Of a DNA stretch of 48,939 nucleotides, positions 33,117-40,799 are shown one piece after another; position 1 is the stretch's first letter; each line of letters opens with the position of its first letter. Under the pieces are notes generated by a model. That model did not search any database. It was given only the letters and a program-made list of their open reading frames with translations, and was not told the origin of the DNA. A program made the translations under genes and the position numbers. This stretch comes from Deltaproteobacteria bacterium. GTDB taxonomy: Bacteria; Bdellovibrionota; UBA1018; UBA923. The stretch is from assembly GCA_016186905.1 (NCBI GenBank), contig JACPKS010000062.1:1-48939 (forward strand). The letters run 5' to 3'.

Positions 33117-33797
33117 TCAGTCGACAAACCAGAGCGGCCTAGCCGGATCCGGCGGAAGCGCAAGGCCTGCCGCCGCGCGCTTCTTCAAGAGCGCTGAAAC
33201 CTGCGCCGAGGAAAGGGTCGCGGGACCACCAAGAGGAAGGGTCGCCAGAAAAATTCCCGCGAGATGCTCGACGAGCTCCTGGCGCAAAAACGCGAGCTCC
33301 AGGGTCTTCCCCCACGAGAAAACGCCATTGCCCGCCGCCATGACCGCATCGTAATGGGCAAGCAACGGATCGAACTCAGCCCAGAATTCATCGCTGTTGG
33401 GAAGAAAAAGGCCAACGAGCGGGATCCCGGGGCCCAGGCTCACCACGGCTTCCGGCACCGCCGAAGTCATCATCTCCTGATTGGCGCAACCCACCGCCAT
33501 GGTGGAAGGCGCGTGGGAATGGACCACGGCGCGCACTTCAGGGCGAGCGCGATATACCCGCAGGTGAACCTCCAGCTCGGAAAACGGACTGCCGGCGCCG
33601 GCGGTTTTTTTTCCCTGCGCATCCACCTCGATGAGATCCTGCTCCCGAAGATCGGCCTTGGAGCGGGCGGTGGGAGTCGCGACAAAGCGATCCTCGCTTA
33701 CGCGCGCAGTGATGTTGCCGTCGTGATTGGCCACCCAGCCCTTCTGATCCATGCGCTGGCAGTAGTGGATGATCTGGGAACGGATATCCTGAGACAT
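33117..33797 (-). CDS. Class II aldolase family protein (fuculose/rhamnulose-1-phosphate aldolase-like), first BMC gene
   Basis: A 226-residue aldolase-II/adducin-fold enzyme. Features: ANHDGNITARV (phosphate loop), Glu74 in FSELEVHLR and the metal-binding HSH at 93-95 (VVHSHAPST). The usual third metal ligand in the (N)HG motif is not His here: the aligned segment reads AGNGVFSWGK, with Asn157. The expected reaction is cleavage of a 6-deoxy-ketose-1-phosphate to DHAP and lactaldehyde, but the changed ligand leaves substrate and mechanism open. No clear encapsulation helix, though the C-terminal SSAQVSALLKKRAAAGLALP could serve as one. First gene of the minus-strand BMC operon. Confidence 0.85.
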   Translation of the reverse strand: MSQDIRSQIIHYCQRMDQKGWVANHDGNITARVSEDRFVATPTARSKADLREQDLIEVDAQGKKTAGAGSPFSELEVHLRVYRARPEVRAVVHSHAPSTMAVGCANQEMMTSAVPEAVVSLGPGIPLVGLFLPNSDEFWAEFDPLLAHYDAVMAAGNGVFSWGKTLELAFLRQELVEHLAGIFLATLPLGGPATLSSAQVSALLKKRAAAGLALPPDPARPLWFVD

Positions 33798-33911
33798 GAC
33801 GGCAACTTGCCACAGGCTGTCGTCGCAGGCAAGCCGGCAAGGCTCGGTGCCAACCGTTTGTGTTCACGTCAGTTGACAGCCTCCCCCGCTAAGCGAGTAA
33901 TAGAGGTCCGA

Positions 33912-34286
33912 ATGGATACCAGCGGTGGACGCTTCAAGCGCGAGTTCAATACCCTTCGGGCGATGACCCGGCTGTACTGCGCGGCTTTTCACCGCGGCAG
34001 CGAAACGAGACTGTGTTCCGAGTGCGGGGCATTTCTCGAGTATGCGAAAGTTCGCGTCGAACGTTGCACTTTTGGCGAAGACAAGCCCGCCTGTGCCGAC
34101 TGCCCTGTCCACTGCTACAAGCCCAAGCAGCGCGAACAGGCGCGCACGATCATGCGTTACGCCGGCCCGCGGATGCCGATTCATCATCCCTTGATGACGG
34201 CTCTGCACTACTGGGACAAGTTCCGGTCAGCGTCTCGCGTCAAGAAGTGGCGCCAGGCACGGGAAGCGCGGCGCGGTCAGAATTGA
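33912..34286 (+). CDS. Nitrous oxide-stimulated promoter family protein
   Basis: A 124-residue Cys-rich protein matching the family named after a nitrous-oxide-stimulated promoter: MTRLYCAAFH, LCSECGAFLEYAKVRVERC, FGEDKPACADCPVHCYKPKQREQARTIMRYAGPRMPIHHP. The six to seven Cys plus His suggest a zinc or iron site. Function is unknown. Start: ATG 33912, weak AGAGG upstream; longer frames overlap the divergent aldolase gene. TTGACA at 33873-33878 may be its -35. It is followed by a nitrogen-type multihaem cytochrome, which fits the family name, but that link is inference. Confidence 0.85.
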   Translation: MDTSGGRFKREFNTLRAMTRLYCAAFHRGSETRLCSECGAFLEYAKVRVERCTFGEDKPACADCPVHCYKPKQREQARTIMRYAGPRMPIHHPLMTALHYWDKFRSASRVKKWRQAREARRGQN

Positions 34287-34424
34287 GACGTTCTATCGCA
34301 CTTTTCGCGGCCTCAATGAAGCAAGAATTGCCTCCGCTTTCTTTATTTTCATCATGTCCAAATTCGTTTGGCGACATTAAAATTCAAGCGTTTGATCACA
34401 TCCAAAAACAAAGGACGAACATCC

Positions 34425-35843
34425 ATGCGGCTAAATCGACTGACTGCTGTGTTATTCATTGTTCCCACACTGTGTTTGGGGGCGGGGCCCACGAAAGACT
34501 GCGTGCAGTGTCACCAGGCCAAAACCCCCGGAATCGTAGGCCAGTGGAAGCACAGCAAGCATTCCAAAAACGGGGTGGGCTGCATCGACTGCCATCGGGC
34601 CAAAGACGGCGCTCCGGATGCCTTCAAACACGAGGGCTCGCTGATCAAGGTGATCGTCTCGCCCAAAGACTGCGCGACCTGCCATGAAGACGCGTCCAAA
34701 CAGTTCGAGGCCAGCCACCATGCCGATGCCGGAAAAATCATGGGCAGCCTCGATAACGTTTTGGCCGAAGTCGTTGAAGGCCATACGGTGATCAACGAAA
34801 AGGGCGAGAAAGTGAAAATGTCGGCCGCCGCCGTGTCTGGCTGTCTGCAGTGCCACGGCTCTGAGATCAAGGTGCTGCCCGGCGGCAAGCTGGATCCTGC
34901 GACCTGGCCGAATACGGGCATCGGGCGCCTTAATCCCGATGGCTCGAAGGGAAGTTGCGCCGCTTGCCACCTGCGCCACGATTTCTCGATCGCGCAGGCG
35001 CGCATGCCCGAAAACTGCGGCCGTTGTCATCTCGGGCCCGATCATCCGCAGATGGAAATTTACACCGAGTCAAAACACGGCATCGCGTTTGCCGCCAACC
35101 GCACGCGCTATGAGCCGCTCATGGCGAAGAAGGATTGGATCCCGGGCAAACACTACGAGCAGGGGCCGACGTGTTCGTCGTGCCACATGGGCGCGACCAA
35201 AACGCTGAAGGCCACGCATGACGTCGGCGAGCGCATCTCGTGGACGCTGCGCCCTGCTGTCTCGGAAAAGATCGACGAGGCAGCCAAGAAGTTCGGGCAC
35301 AAAAACATCAAGCCCTGGGAAAAGCGCCGCGACGACATGAAGCTGGTTTGTCGCAGCTGTCACGCCGAGGGCTGGGTTTCGAACTTCTATACGCAGTTCG
35401 ACAACCTCGTGAACTTGTACAACGACAAGTTCGGCAAGCCCGCCACCGAGCTCTACAAGATGGCTGGAGCCAAGGGGCTGATCCCTACGGACGTGCAGTT
35501 CACCCAGAAGATCGACTTCACCTACTACTACCTCTGGCACCATGAGGGGCGCCGCGCGCGGCACGGAGCCGCGATGATGGGGCCCGACTATACGCAGTGG
35601 CACGGCATGTTCGAGGTGGCCGATCGCTTCTACACGCAGTTCATTCCCGAGCTCAAAGAGCTCATCGAGAAGGGCAAATCCGCCGGCGGATCGCAGAAAG
35701 ACGGTGCGCGGGCTCTCGAGAAAAGAATGGACGAGATCCTCAATAGCGACATGCACCGCTGGTCGATCGGAAAGATGAGCGCCGAAGAGAAGGCCATGCG
35801 CAAGAAGGCTTCTGACGAGTTCAAGAAGCGTTACGCGCAGTAA
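34425..35843 (+). CDS. Octahaem cytochrome c, hydroxylamine oxidoreductase (HAO) family
   Basis: A 472-residue exported cytochrome. Eight CXXCH motifs are visible (CVQCH, CIDCH, CATCH, CLQCH, CAACH, CGRCH, CSSCH, CRSCH) plus many free His for second ligands. The C-terminal part YYYLWHHEGRRARHGAAMMG and PDYTQWHGMFE is the family hallmark. HAO-family octahaem proteins either oxidise hydroxylamine (with a Tyr cross-linked to the active haem) or reduce nitrite/hydroxylamine (without it); I cannot place the cross-linking Tyr with certainty, so the direction is open. Signal peptide MRLNRLTAVLFIVPTLCLGAG; AAAGGA upstream of ATG 34425. No membrane quinol partner follows. Confidence 0.93.
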   Translation: MRLNRLTAVLFIVPTLCLGAGPTKDCVQCHQAKTPGIVGQWKHSKHSKNGVGCIDCHRAKDGAPDAFKHEGSLIKVIVSPKDCATCHEDASKQFEASHHADAGKIMGSLDNVLAEVVEGHTVINEKGEKVKMSAAAVSGCLQCHGSEIKVLPGGKLDPATWPNTGIGRLNPDGSKGSCAACHLRHDFSIAQARMPENCGRCHLGPDHPQMEIYTESKHGIAFAANRTRYEPLMAKKDWIPGKHYEQGPTCSSCHMGATKTLKATHDVGERISWTLRPAVSEKIDEAAKKFGHKNIKPWEKRRDDMKLVCRSCHAEGWVSNFYTQFDNLVNLYNDKFGKPATELYKMAGAKGLIPTDVQFTQKIDFTYYYLWHHEGRRARHGAAMMGPDYTQWHGMFEVADRFYTQFIPELKELIEKGKSAGGSQKDGARALEKRMDEILNSDMHRWSIGKMSAEEKAMRKKASDEFKKRYAQ

Positions 35844-35881
35844 TGGTTCCGTCTTGAAGGCGTGCGGTTGCGTGATATGAA

Positions 35882-36469
35882 ATGGGCATGCGGAGAAATC
35901 ACGCACGCGCCCTCATGGGCGGAACCGTTGCGGCTGCCACGATCATTCTTGCAGGCGCGTACTGGATGATGGCGAACCGCGGGTCCGAGCTGCCCGCGGC
36001 CGGCGGCGCGCCCCTGGCGGCCGCTTTTAGACAGGCGGCGGAGGCGGCGGATTTCACCGCTGAATCCAGGAAGGGTGGCGTCTTCCGGCTGAGCTCCTTG
36101 CGCGGGAAATACGTTCTGCTGAATTTCTGGGCCACGTGGTGCCCGCCCTGCGTGGAAGAAATGCCGTCGCTGTTGCGGTTCGCTTCGTTCGCGCGCGGGT
36201 GGAAAAATCTCGTTGTCGTCGCGGCCAGCATGGACGAGGAGTGGGAACCGGTCGTGCGGCTCATGCGTTCGATGCCGGCGAGGGACGGTGCGGATGCCGT
36301 CGAGCTCGTTCTGGACCGCAGCGGCCGTTCCGCATCACAATACGGGACCTCGAAATACCCGGAGACGTTTCTGATCGATCCGGGCTTCCGCGTGGTTCGC
36401 AAGTTCGCGGGCAGTCAGAATTGGATGGAAGAAGGCTGGCTCAGGTGGATATCGGAGAAGGCGCGATAA
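35882..36469 (+). CDS. TlpA/ResA-type thioredoxin-fold protein
   Basis: A 195-residue membrane-anchored thioredoxin-like protein: one N-terminal hydrophobic anchor (residues 12-30), then the fold with the redox site FWATWCPPCVEEMP and the cis-Pro segment YPETFLID. Such proteins keep periplasmic Cys reduced, for example apocytochrome c haem sites. It starts about 40 bases after the octahaem gene, so help in maturation of that cytochrome is likely by position. ATG 35888 is an alternative start. Confidence 0.9.
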   Translation: MGMRRNHARALMGGTVAAATIILAGAYWMMANRGSELPAAGGAPLAAAFRQAAEAADFTAESRKGGVFRLSSLRGKYVLLNFWATWCPPCVEEMPSLLRFASFARGWKNLVVVAASMDEEWEPVVRLMRSMPARDGADAVELVLDRSGRSASQYGTSKYPETFLIDPGFRVVRKFAGSQNWMEEGWLRWISEKAR

Positions 36470-36609
36470 GACGCCTGCTCGCGTCTTCGATCATCACCGC
36501 GAATCAGCGTTTCTCCGGCAATATCTACCCAGTGCGCGGGCTATTTTTCCTTTAACTATCCAGATCGGCCAGCTCCGGGACGAAAAGAAGGGTAAGAGGA
36601 GACTCCTTA

Positions 36610-37524
36610 ATGTCCCGCAAAAACGAAGAAAAGCCGTCGGACAATGTTAAATATGTCGACTTCAATGGCAAGAAGGAAACCGTGCTCGAAAACAAGCCCG
36701 GCGCCAAATTTTTTCTTGCCCCGCTTCCCAAGAAAATGAAGCGGAAAGAATATGAGGAGTTGCAGCAGGGGCTGCAGATCGAGCTGCTGAAAATGCAGAA
36801 CTGGGTCAAGCACACCGGCGAGCGCATCGTGATCATTTTCGAAGGACGCGATGCCGCGGGAAAGGGCGGAACGATCAAGCGGTTCATGGAGCACCTGAAT
36901 CCGCGCGGCGCCACGGTCGTAGCTCTCGAAAAACCGTCAGACCGGGAAAGAGGCCAGTGGTATTTTCAGCGCTACATCACAAGGCTCCCCACTTCCGGAG
37001 AGGTCGTGTTCTTCGACCGGTCCTGGTACAACCGCTCGGGCGTGGAAAAAGTCATGGGCTTTTGCACGCCGGAGGAGCACCTGGAGTTTCTGCGTCAAAC
37101 TCCGGAAATAGAACGGATGCTGGTAAACAGCGGCATACGCGTCTTCAAGTTTTGGTTCTCCGTTTCACGCGAGGAACAAAAGCGCCGCTTCTTAAGCCGC
37201 CAGACCGATCCGTTGAAGCAATGGAAGCTCAGCCCGATCGATCTCTCCTCGCTCGGCAAATGGGACGACTACACGCGTGCCAAGGAAGAGATGTTCTTTT
37301 ACACCGATACCGCCGACGCGCCGTGGACCGTGATCCGTGCTGACGACAAGAAGCGCGCGCGGATCAACTGCCTGCGATGGGTGCTGCACCATCTGCCGTA
37401 TACCGAAAAATCGGAAAAACAGATCGGAAAACTTGACTTGAGAATCATTGGAAACGCCAGGGAAATCTTCGAAAAAGGCGAGAAAGCCGTCTTGCAGCCG
37501 CCCAAGACCAAGAAGGCGGCTTAA
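36610..37524 (+). CDS. ppk2: Polyphosphate kinase 2
   Basis: A 304-residue one-domain PPK2. Walker A is FEGRDAAGKGG (78-87), Walker B VVFFDRSWYNR (132-142), lid RFLSRQTDPLKQWKLSP. It uses polyphosphate to phosphorylate nucleoside diphosphates (or the reverse). The basic, Lys-rich ends are common in class I. A purine-rich site (AGAGGAGA) precedes the ATG. Alone in its transcription unit, between a thioredoxin gene and the convergent esterase gene. Confidence 0.93.
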   Translation: MSRKNEEKPSDNVKYVDFNGKKETVLENKPGAKFFLAPLPKKMKRKEYEELQQGLQIELLKMQNWVKHTGERIVIIFEGRDAAGKGGTIKRFMEHLNPRGATVVALEKPSDRERGQWYFQRYITRLPTSGEVVFFDRSWYNRSGVEKVMGFCTPEEHLEFLRQTPEIERMLVNSGIRVFKFWFSVSREEQKRRFLSRQTDPLKQWKLSPIDLSSLGKWDDYTRAKEEMFFYTDTADAPWTVIRADDKKRARINCLRWVLHHLPYTEKSEKQIGKLDLRIIGNAREIFEKGEKAVLQPPKTKKAA

Positions 37525-37552
37525 GCCTGCTCGCGGCACGAGCGGCATCACG

Positions 37553-38569
37553 TTACCTTCGTCTGAAGCGAGAGAGAAAGTTCCAGAACATGCCGGTGGC
37601 GTCCGGACCCATGGGGTCGCTGTGGGAAAGCCCGGGGGGGCCTCCGCTCCAGGCGTGTCCCATCCCTTCCACTGTGATTTTTCGGACGAGCACGCCACCC
37701 TTCCATACGATGTCGTCGACAAAATAAGTATGTCCGCCGGGAACCCGCGCACGCGAGCGCCGAGTCGGCTGGGATGGAACGGAGCGGTTGGCTCTCCCGT
37801 CATCATGAAGGTCGCCCAGCACCGCGAACTGCAAAAAAACCTGATCCCCGTTGATGGGCACCACGCGACCGTCCCTCGTTCCATGCACTACGATCGCGGG
37901 CATCATGTTTCGGGATTGTCCTGAGCAGCCAAACGCCATCGAGGCTGAATCCGCGGGCTCCAGCCTTCCGCCTGCCGTGAGCACATCCAGCGCGTCCCAG
38001 AGAGTGCTGGCGGCGAGGTACTCAAGCCCGGAGTGGATCGCAGCCGCCGCGAAGAGATCGGGATAGCAGCTTGCCAGGATGTTGACCATGGCTCCGCCCG
38101 CCGACAGCCCGGCAAGATACACTCGCGAGCGATCCAGGCCGTATTGCTCCACCACATGCGAGGCTGTTTCGGCGATCAGTGCGGCCTCGCCCCAGACGCG
38201 CCCCTGATTGACCGGCAGAAACCAGTTCCAGCATCGGTCCCCGTTTCGAAGCGTGGTCTGCTCTGGGAACAGGATCGCGAAGCCGTAGCGGTCGGCGAGC
38301 TCGTGAAATCTTGTCAGCGCCGCGAAGATGGCGGCGTTCTGATGGCAGCCATGAAGCGCCACGAGAAGCGGCATCGGACCGCGTTCACGCCGGTGCGCTC
38401 TCGCGTCTGGCAGATACAGGCTGTAATCCAGCGCCCCGGCCGCGGCGAAGAGAGAGACATGCACGCCCTTTTGCCACGTTCCCTGCCCCGGACCGGTCTG
38501 CGCGAGCACGCGAGGCGAGTAAGCGCAAGCGCTCACGACGGCGAACAAGGTGATAGAGAGCAAGCGCAT
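37553..38569 (-). CDS. Exported PHB depolymerase / feruloyl-esterase-like serine esterase
   Basis: A 338-residue alpha/beta-hydrolase with a signal peptide (MRLLSITLFAVVSACA). The oxyanion motif LHGCHQN (72-78), nucleophile Ser156 in LAGLSAGGAM, Asp in VHGTRDGRV and His in EGMGHAWSGG are the esterase_PHB family marks; WNWF near 115 fits the PHB depolymerase subgroup. It would degrade extracellular or periplasmic polyhydroxybutyrate or aromatic esters. It is divergent from the 3-hydroxybutyrate dehydrogenase gene 87 bases away, which favours PHB as substrate. Confidence 0.88.
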   Translation of the reverse strand: MRLLSITLFAVVSACAYSPRVLAQTGPGQGTWQKGVHVSLFAAAGALDYSLYLPDARAHRRERGPMPLLVALHGCHQNAAIFAALTRFHELADRYGFAILFPEQTTLRNGDRCWNWFLPVNQGRVWGEAALIAETASHVVEQYGLDRSRVYLAGLSAGGAMVNILASCYPDLFAAAAIHSGLEYLAASTLWDALDVLTAGGRLEPADSASMAFGCSGQSRNMMPAIVVHGTRDGRVVPINGDQVFLQFAVLGDLHDDGRANRSVPSQPTRRSRARVPGGHTYFVDDIVWKGGVLVRKITVEGMGHAWSGGPPGLSHSDPMGPDATGMFWNFLSRFRRR

Positions 38570-38656
38570 GCCGGTTCGATCCTAGCCAAGAGCGTCATGC
38601 CGGTCAATTCATAAACATGGCTTGACCTTTTCGCGCCGCGGTTTCATAACGCCCCC

Positions 38657-39439
38657 ATGGGAAATCCACAGAAAAGTGAGCTTGGGGATAAGATCGCGAT
38701 CGTCACGGGCGCCGCAAGCGGCATCGGCTGGAACGTAGCCATGGCGCTCGCGAGAAAGGGCGCCAAAGTCGTGCTTTCCGACCTCAACGAGAAAGACGGA
38801 AGAGCGATCGAGGCCGAAACGGGCGGGCTGTTCGTGCGCGCCGACCTTTCACGCCGCGCCGACTGCGCGGGCTTGGTCGACGAAGCGATGCGCCGCTTCG
38901 GCAAGGTCGACATCCTCGTAAACAACGCTGGCTTTCAGCACGTAAGCCCGATCGAGCGGTTCTCCGAGGACATGTGGAATCAGATGATATCGGTGATGCT
39001 TACCGCACCGTTCCTGCTTACGCGGTACGTTTGGCCCTCGATGAAAGCGCAGGGACGCGGAAGGATCGTGAATGTGGCGTCCATCCACGGCCTGGTGGCT
39101 TCGCCCTGTAAACCCGCGTACATCACGGCAAAACACGGGCTTCTGGGGTTCACGAAGGCGGCGGCACTTGAAGGCGGCGCGCACGGAATCACCGTGAACG
39201 CGATCTGCCCGGCGTACGTGAGAACACCGCTCGTCGACAACCAGATCGCGGATCAGGCGAAAAGCCTCGGTATTCCCGCTGAAGACGTGATCAGCAAGGT
39301 CATGCTTGGCCCGGCGGCCATCAAGCACCTGATCGAGCCCGGTGAAGTCGCCGAGATGGTGCTCTATCTCTGCTCCGACGCCGCCCGCTCCGTCACGGGT
39401 GCGAGCTGGACGATCGATCTGGGCTGGACCTCGCAGTAG
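38657..39439 (+). CDS. 3-hydroxybutyrate dehydrogenase (SDR family)
   Basis: A 260-residue short-chain dehydrogenase. NAD motif TGAASGIG, NNAG, catalytic Ser in NVASIHG and Tyr-Lys in AYITAKHG. The pieces AGFQHVSPIERF, ASPCKPAYITAKHG, VNAICPAYVRTPLVDNQI and QAKSLGI are those of bacterial 3-hydroxybutyrate dehydrogenases (BdhA type), which oxidise 3-hydroxybutyrate to acetoacetate. It completes PHB use with the divergent depolymerase. Its last 34 bases recur at 46585-46618. Confidence 0.92.
   Translation: MGNPQKSELGDKIAIVTGAASGIGWNVAMALARKGAKVVLSDLNEKDGRAIEAETGGLFVRADLSRRADCAGLVDEAMRRFGKVDILVNNAGFQHVSPIERFSEDMWNQMISVMLTAPFLLTRYVWPSMKAQGRGRIVNVASIHGLVASPCKPAYITAKHGLLGFTKAAALEGGAHGITVNAICPAYVRTPLVDNQIADQAKSLGIPAEDVISKVMLGPAAIKHLIEPGEVAEMVLYLCSDAARSVTGASWTIDLGWTSQ
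39405..39438. repeat. 34-bp direct repeat, copy 1 (3' end of hydroxybutyrate dehydrogenase gene)
   Basis: GCTGGACGATCGATCTGGG.TGGACCTCGCAGTA, the last 11 codons and most of the stop. It is repeated with one mismatch at 46585-46618, same orientation, 7180 bases away. The pair brackets the whole macro-domain block. Confidence 0.92.
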
Positions 39440-39470
39440 CGTTAATAAGAATACGCGGACGACGCGTTCG

Positions 39471-39505
39471 GCTGCGCAGCTGGATGAAGTGATCCAGCGC
39501 GCAGC
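39471..39505 (+). terminator. Strong hairpin after the dehydrogenase gene
   Basis: GCTGCGCAGCTGGAT (39471-39485) pairs with ATCCAGCGCGCAGC (39492-39505) with one bulged base and a 6-base loop. No T run follows, so it may stabilise or end transcripts from both converging genes only in part. Confidence 0.5.
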
Positions 39506-39539
39506 ATCCCAGTTTCCTGTCCTTGCTGACGTAGTAGTC

Positions 39540-40670
39540 TCACTTCGCCCAAAGCATCCGAAGAAATTTTTCGTACGGCATAATCCTGATCCCGTCGACC
39601 GTTCTCTCGGTCGCATCGTTGGACACGACGAGGTATTCCTTGACCATGCCTTCCTCTCGCAGCGCCTTGAGACCCTTGAGATGCCGGTCGCTTACGTTCG
39701 CGGTCGCCTTGATCTCGATCGCCATTTGATCGCTGATGACGGCGTCGACCTCAAAGCCGGTGCTTCTCCAGTATCGTAATTCCTCGTCCATCCCGCGATA
39801 GCCGAGCCACGCCCTGAGCTCATTCATGATAAAGTGCTCGAAAGCCTTGCCGAAGAGCTCGCTTCCGAGCCGGATCTCGCCGCGCTTGGCGAGCTTGTTC
39901 ACCACTCCAATATCAAAAAGATAGAACTTCGAGCGTGCGATCGCCTTGCGCGTTTTCGTTTTTGTGAACGCCTTGACCTCGTAGCCGATCAGCGTGTCCC
40001 GCAGGAGCTCGATATAAGTCTGGATCGTCACGGCGGGGGTTCCGGTGTCGTTTGCGATTCCCTGGTAATGAAGCTCCTCGCCGTTTTGAAGGCCGATGAC
40101 ATCGAGAAAACGGATGAACTGATCGACCTTCCGGAGCTGTGCTTCGGCGATGATCTCCTCCTTGAGGTAGAGGTTCATGTACGCGGAGAGCTCGCGCTCG
40201 TGGTTTTCGGAAAGGTAAATATAGGGGATCCCGCCGTGATTGAGATACCGGACGAGGTCGAAATCCGGTATCTCAGCGTGGATCAACGGAAAAAGATGAG
40301 CCTCCCACGAGCGGCCGCCGAGAAGGTTCGCGCCGCCGCGCTTGAGTTTGCGGGCGCTACTACCGGTCATGAGTACGGAAATCTTGTTTTTTTGGATGAG
40401 CCGCTGAACCGTATCAAGGAGTTTGGGGATTTTCTGGATCTCGTCGATGACGATGAGGTTGTCGTCGCTTGAGAGCTCCTCCTCGATGATTTTTGGACGC
40501 CGGATGAGTTTTTCGAACGTGTCGCCATCGAGCAGATCGTAACGTTTGATCCGCGGCAGTTGCTGTTCGATGAGCGTTGTTTTCCCGACCGACCGAGGCC
40601 CTAAGAGAAAATGGCTCTTCTGCTTTAAAAGTGCCGACAGGTCCAGGTGGCGGCGAAATGCTTTTTCCAT
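39540..40670 (-). CDS. AAA ATPase with DUF4143 domain
   Basis: A 376-residue ATPase of the AAA_14/DUF4143 type. Walker A is LLGPRSVGKTT (23-32), Walker B LIVIDEIQK, sensor SVLMTGSSARKL, and the C-terminal DUF4143 nuclease-like fold has EVDAVISDQMAIEIKAT near its end (D...E.K, as in PD-(D/E)XK enzymes). These are very widespread in accessory regions and have no settled role. Start: ATG 40670 directly after an AT-rich promoter-like stretch; a longer frame to 40763 lacks a ribosome-binding site. It is divergent from the hydrolase-macro gene. Confidence 0.9.
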   Translation of the reverse strand: MEKAFRRHLDLSALLKQKSHFLLGPRSVGKTTLIEQQLPRIKRYDLLDGDTFEKLIRRPKIIEEELSSDDNLIVIDEIQKIPKLLDTVQRLIQKNKISVLMTGSSARKLKRGGANLLGGRSWEAHLFPLIHAEIPDFDLVRYLNHGGIPYIYLSENHERELSAYMNLYLKEEIIAEAQLRKVDQFIRFLDVIGLQNGEELHYQGIANDTGTPAVTIQTYIELLRDTLIGYEVKAFTKTKTRKAIARSKFYLFDIGVVNKLAKRGEIRLGSELFGKAFEHFIMNELRAWLGYRGMDEELRYWRSTGFEVDAVISDQMAIEIKATANVSDRHLKGLKALREEGMVKEYLVVSNDATERTVDGIRIMPYEKFLRMLWAK

Positions 40671-40676
40671 ACAATA

Positions 40677-40702
40677 ATTATAATATTTATTATCATTATA
40701 AT
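40677..40702. promoter_or_regulatory. AT-rich divergent promoter with two ATTATAAT palindromes
   Basis: ATTATAAT, itself a palindrome, occurs at 40677-40684 and 40695-40702, between the divergent ATPase and hydrolase-macro genes. Each copy can serve as a -10 in either direction. The first is seven bases from the ATPase ATG, so that message would have almost no leader. Confidence 0.4.
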
Positions 40703-40799
40703 CAATATTAGCTTTATGAAGCGCCACGGCGAAAATAGGCAGGTTTTTCCAGAATCGATCCATCCCTCGCCTTCGTTGTCCGATATCCGATCAGTAAGC

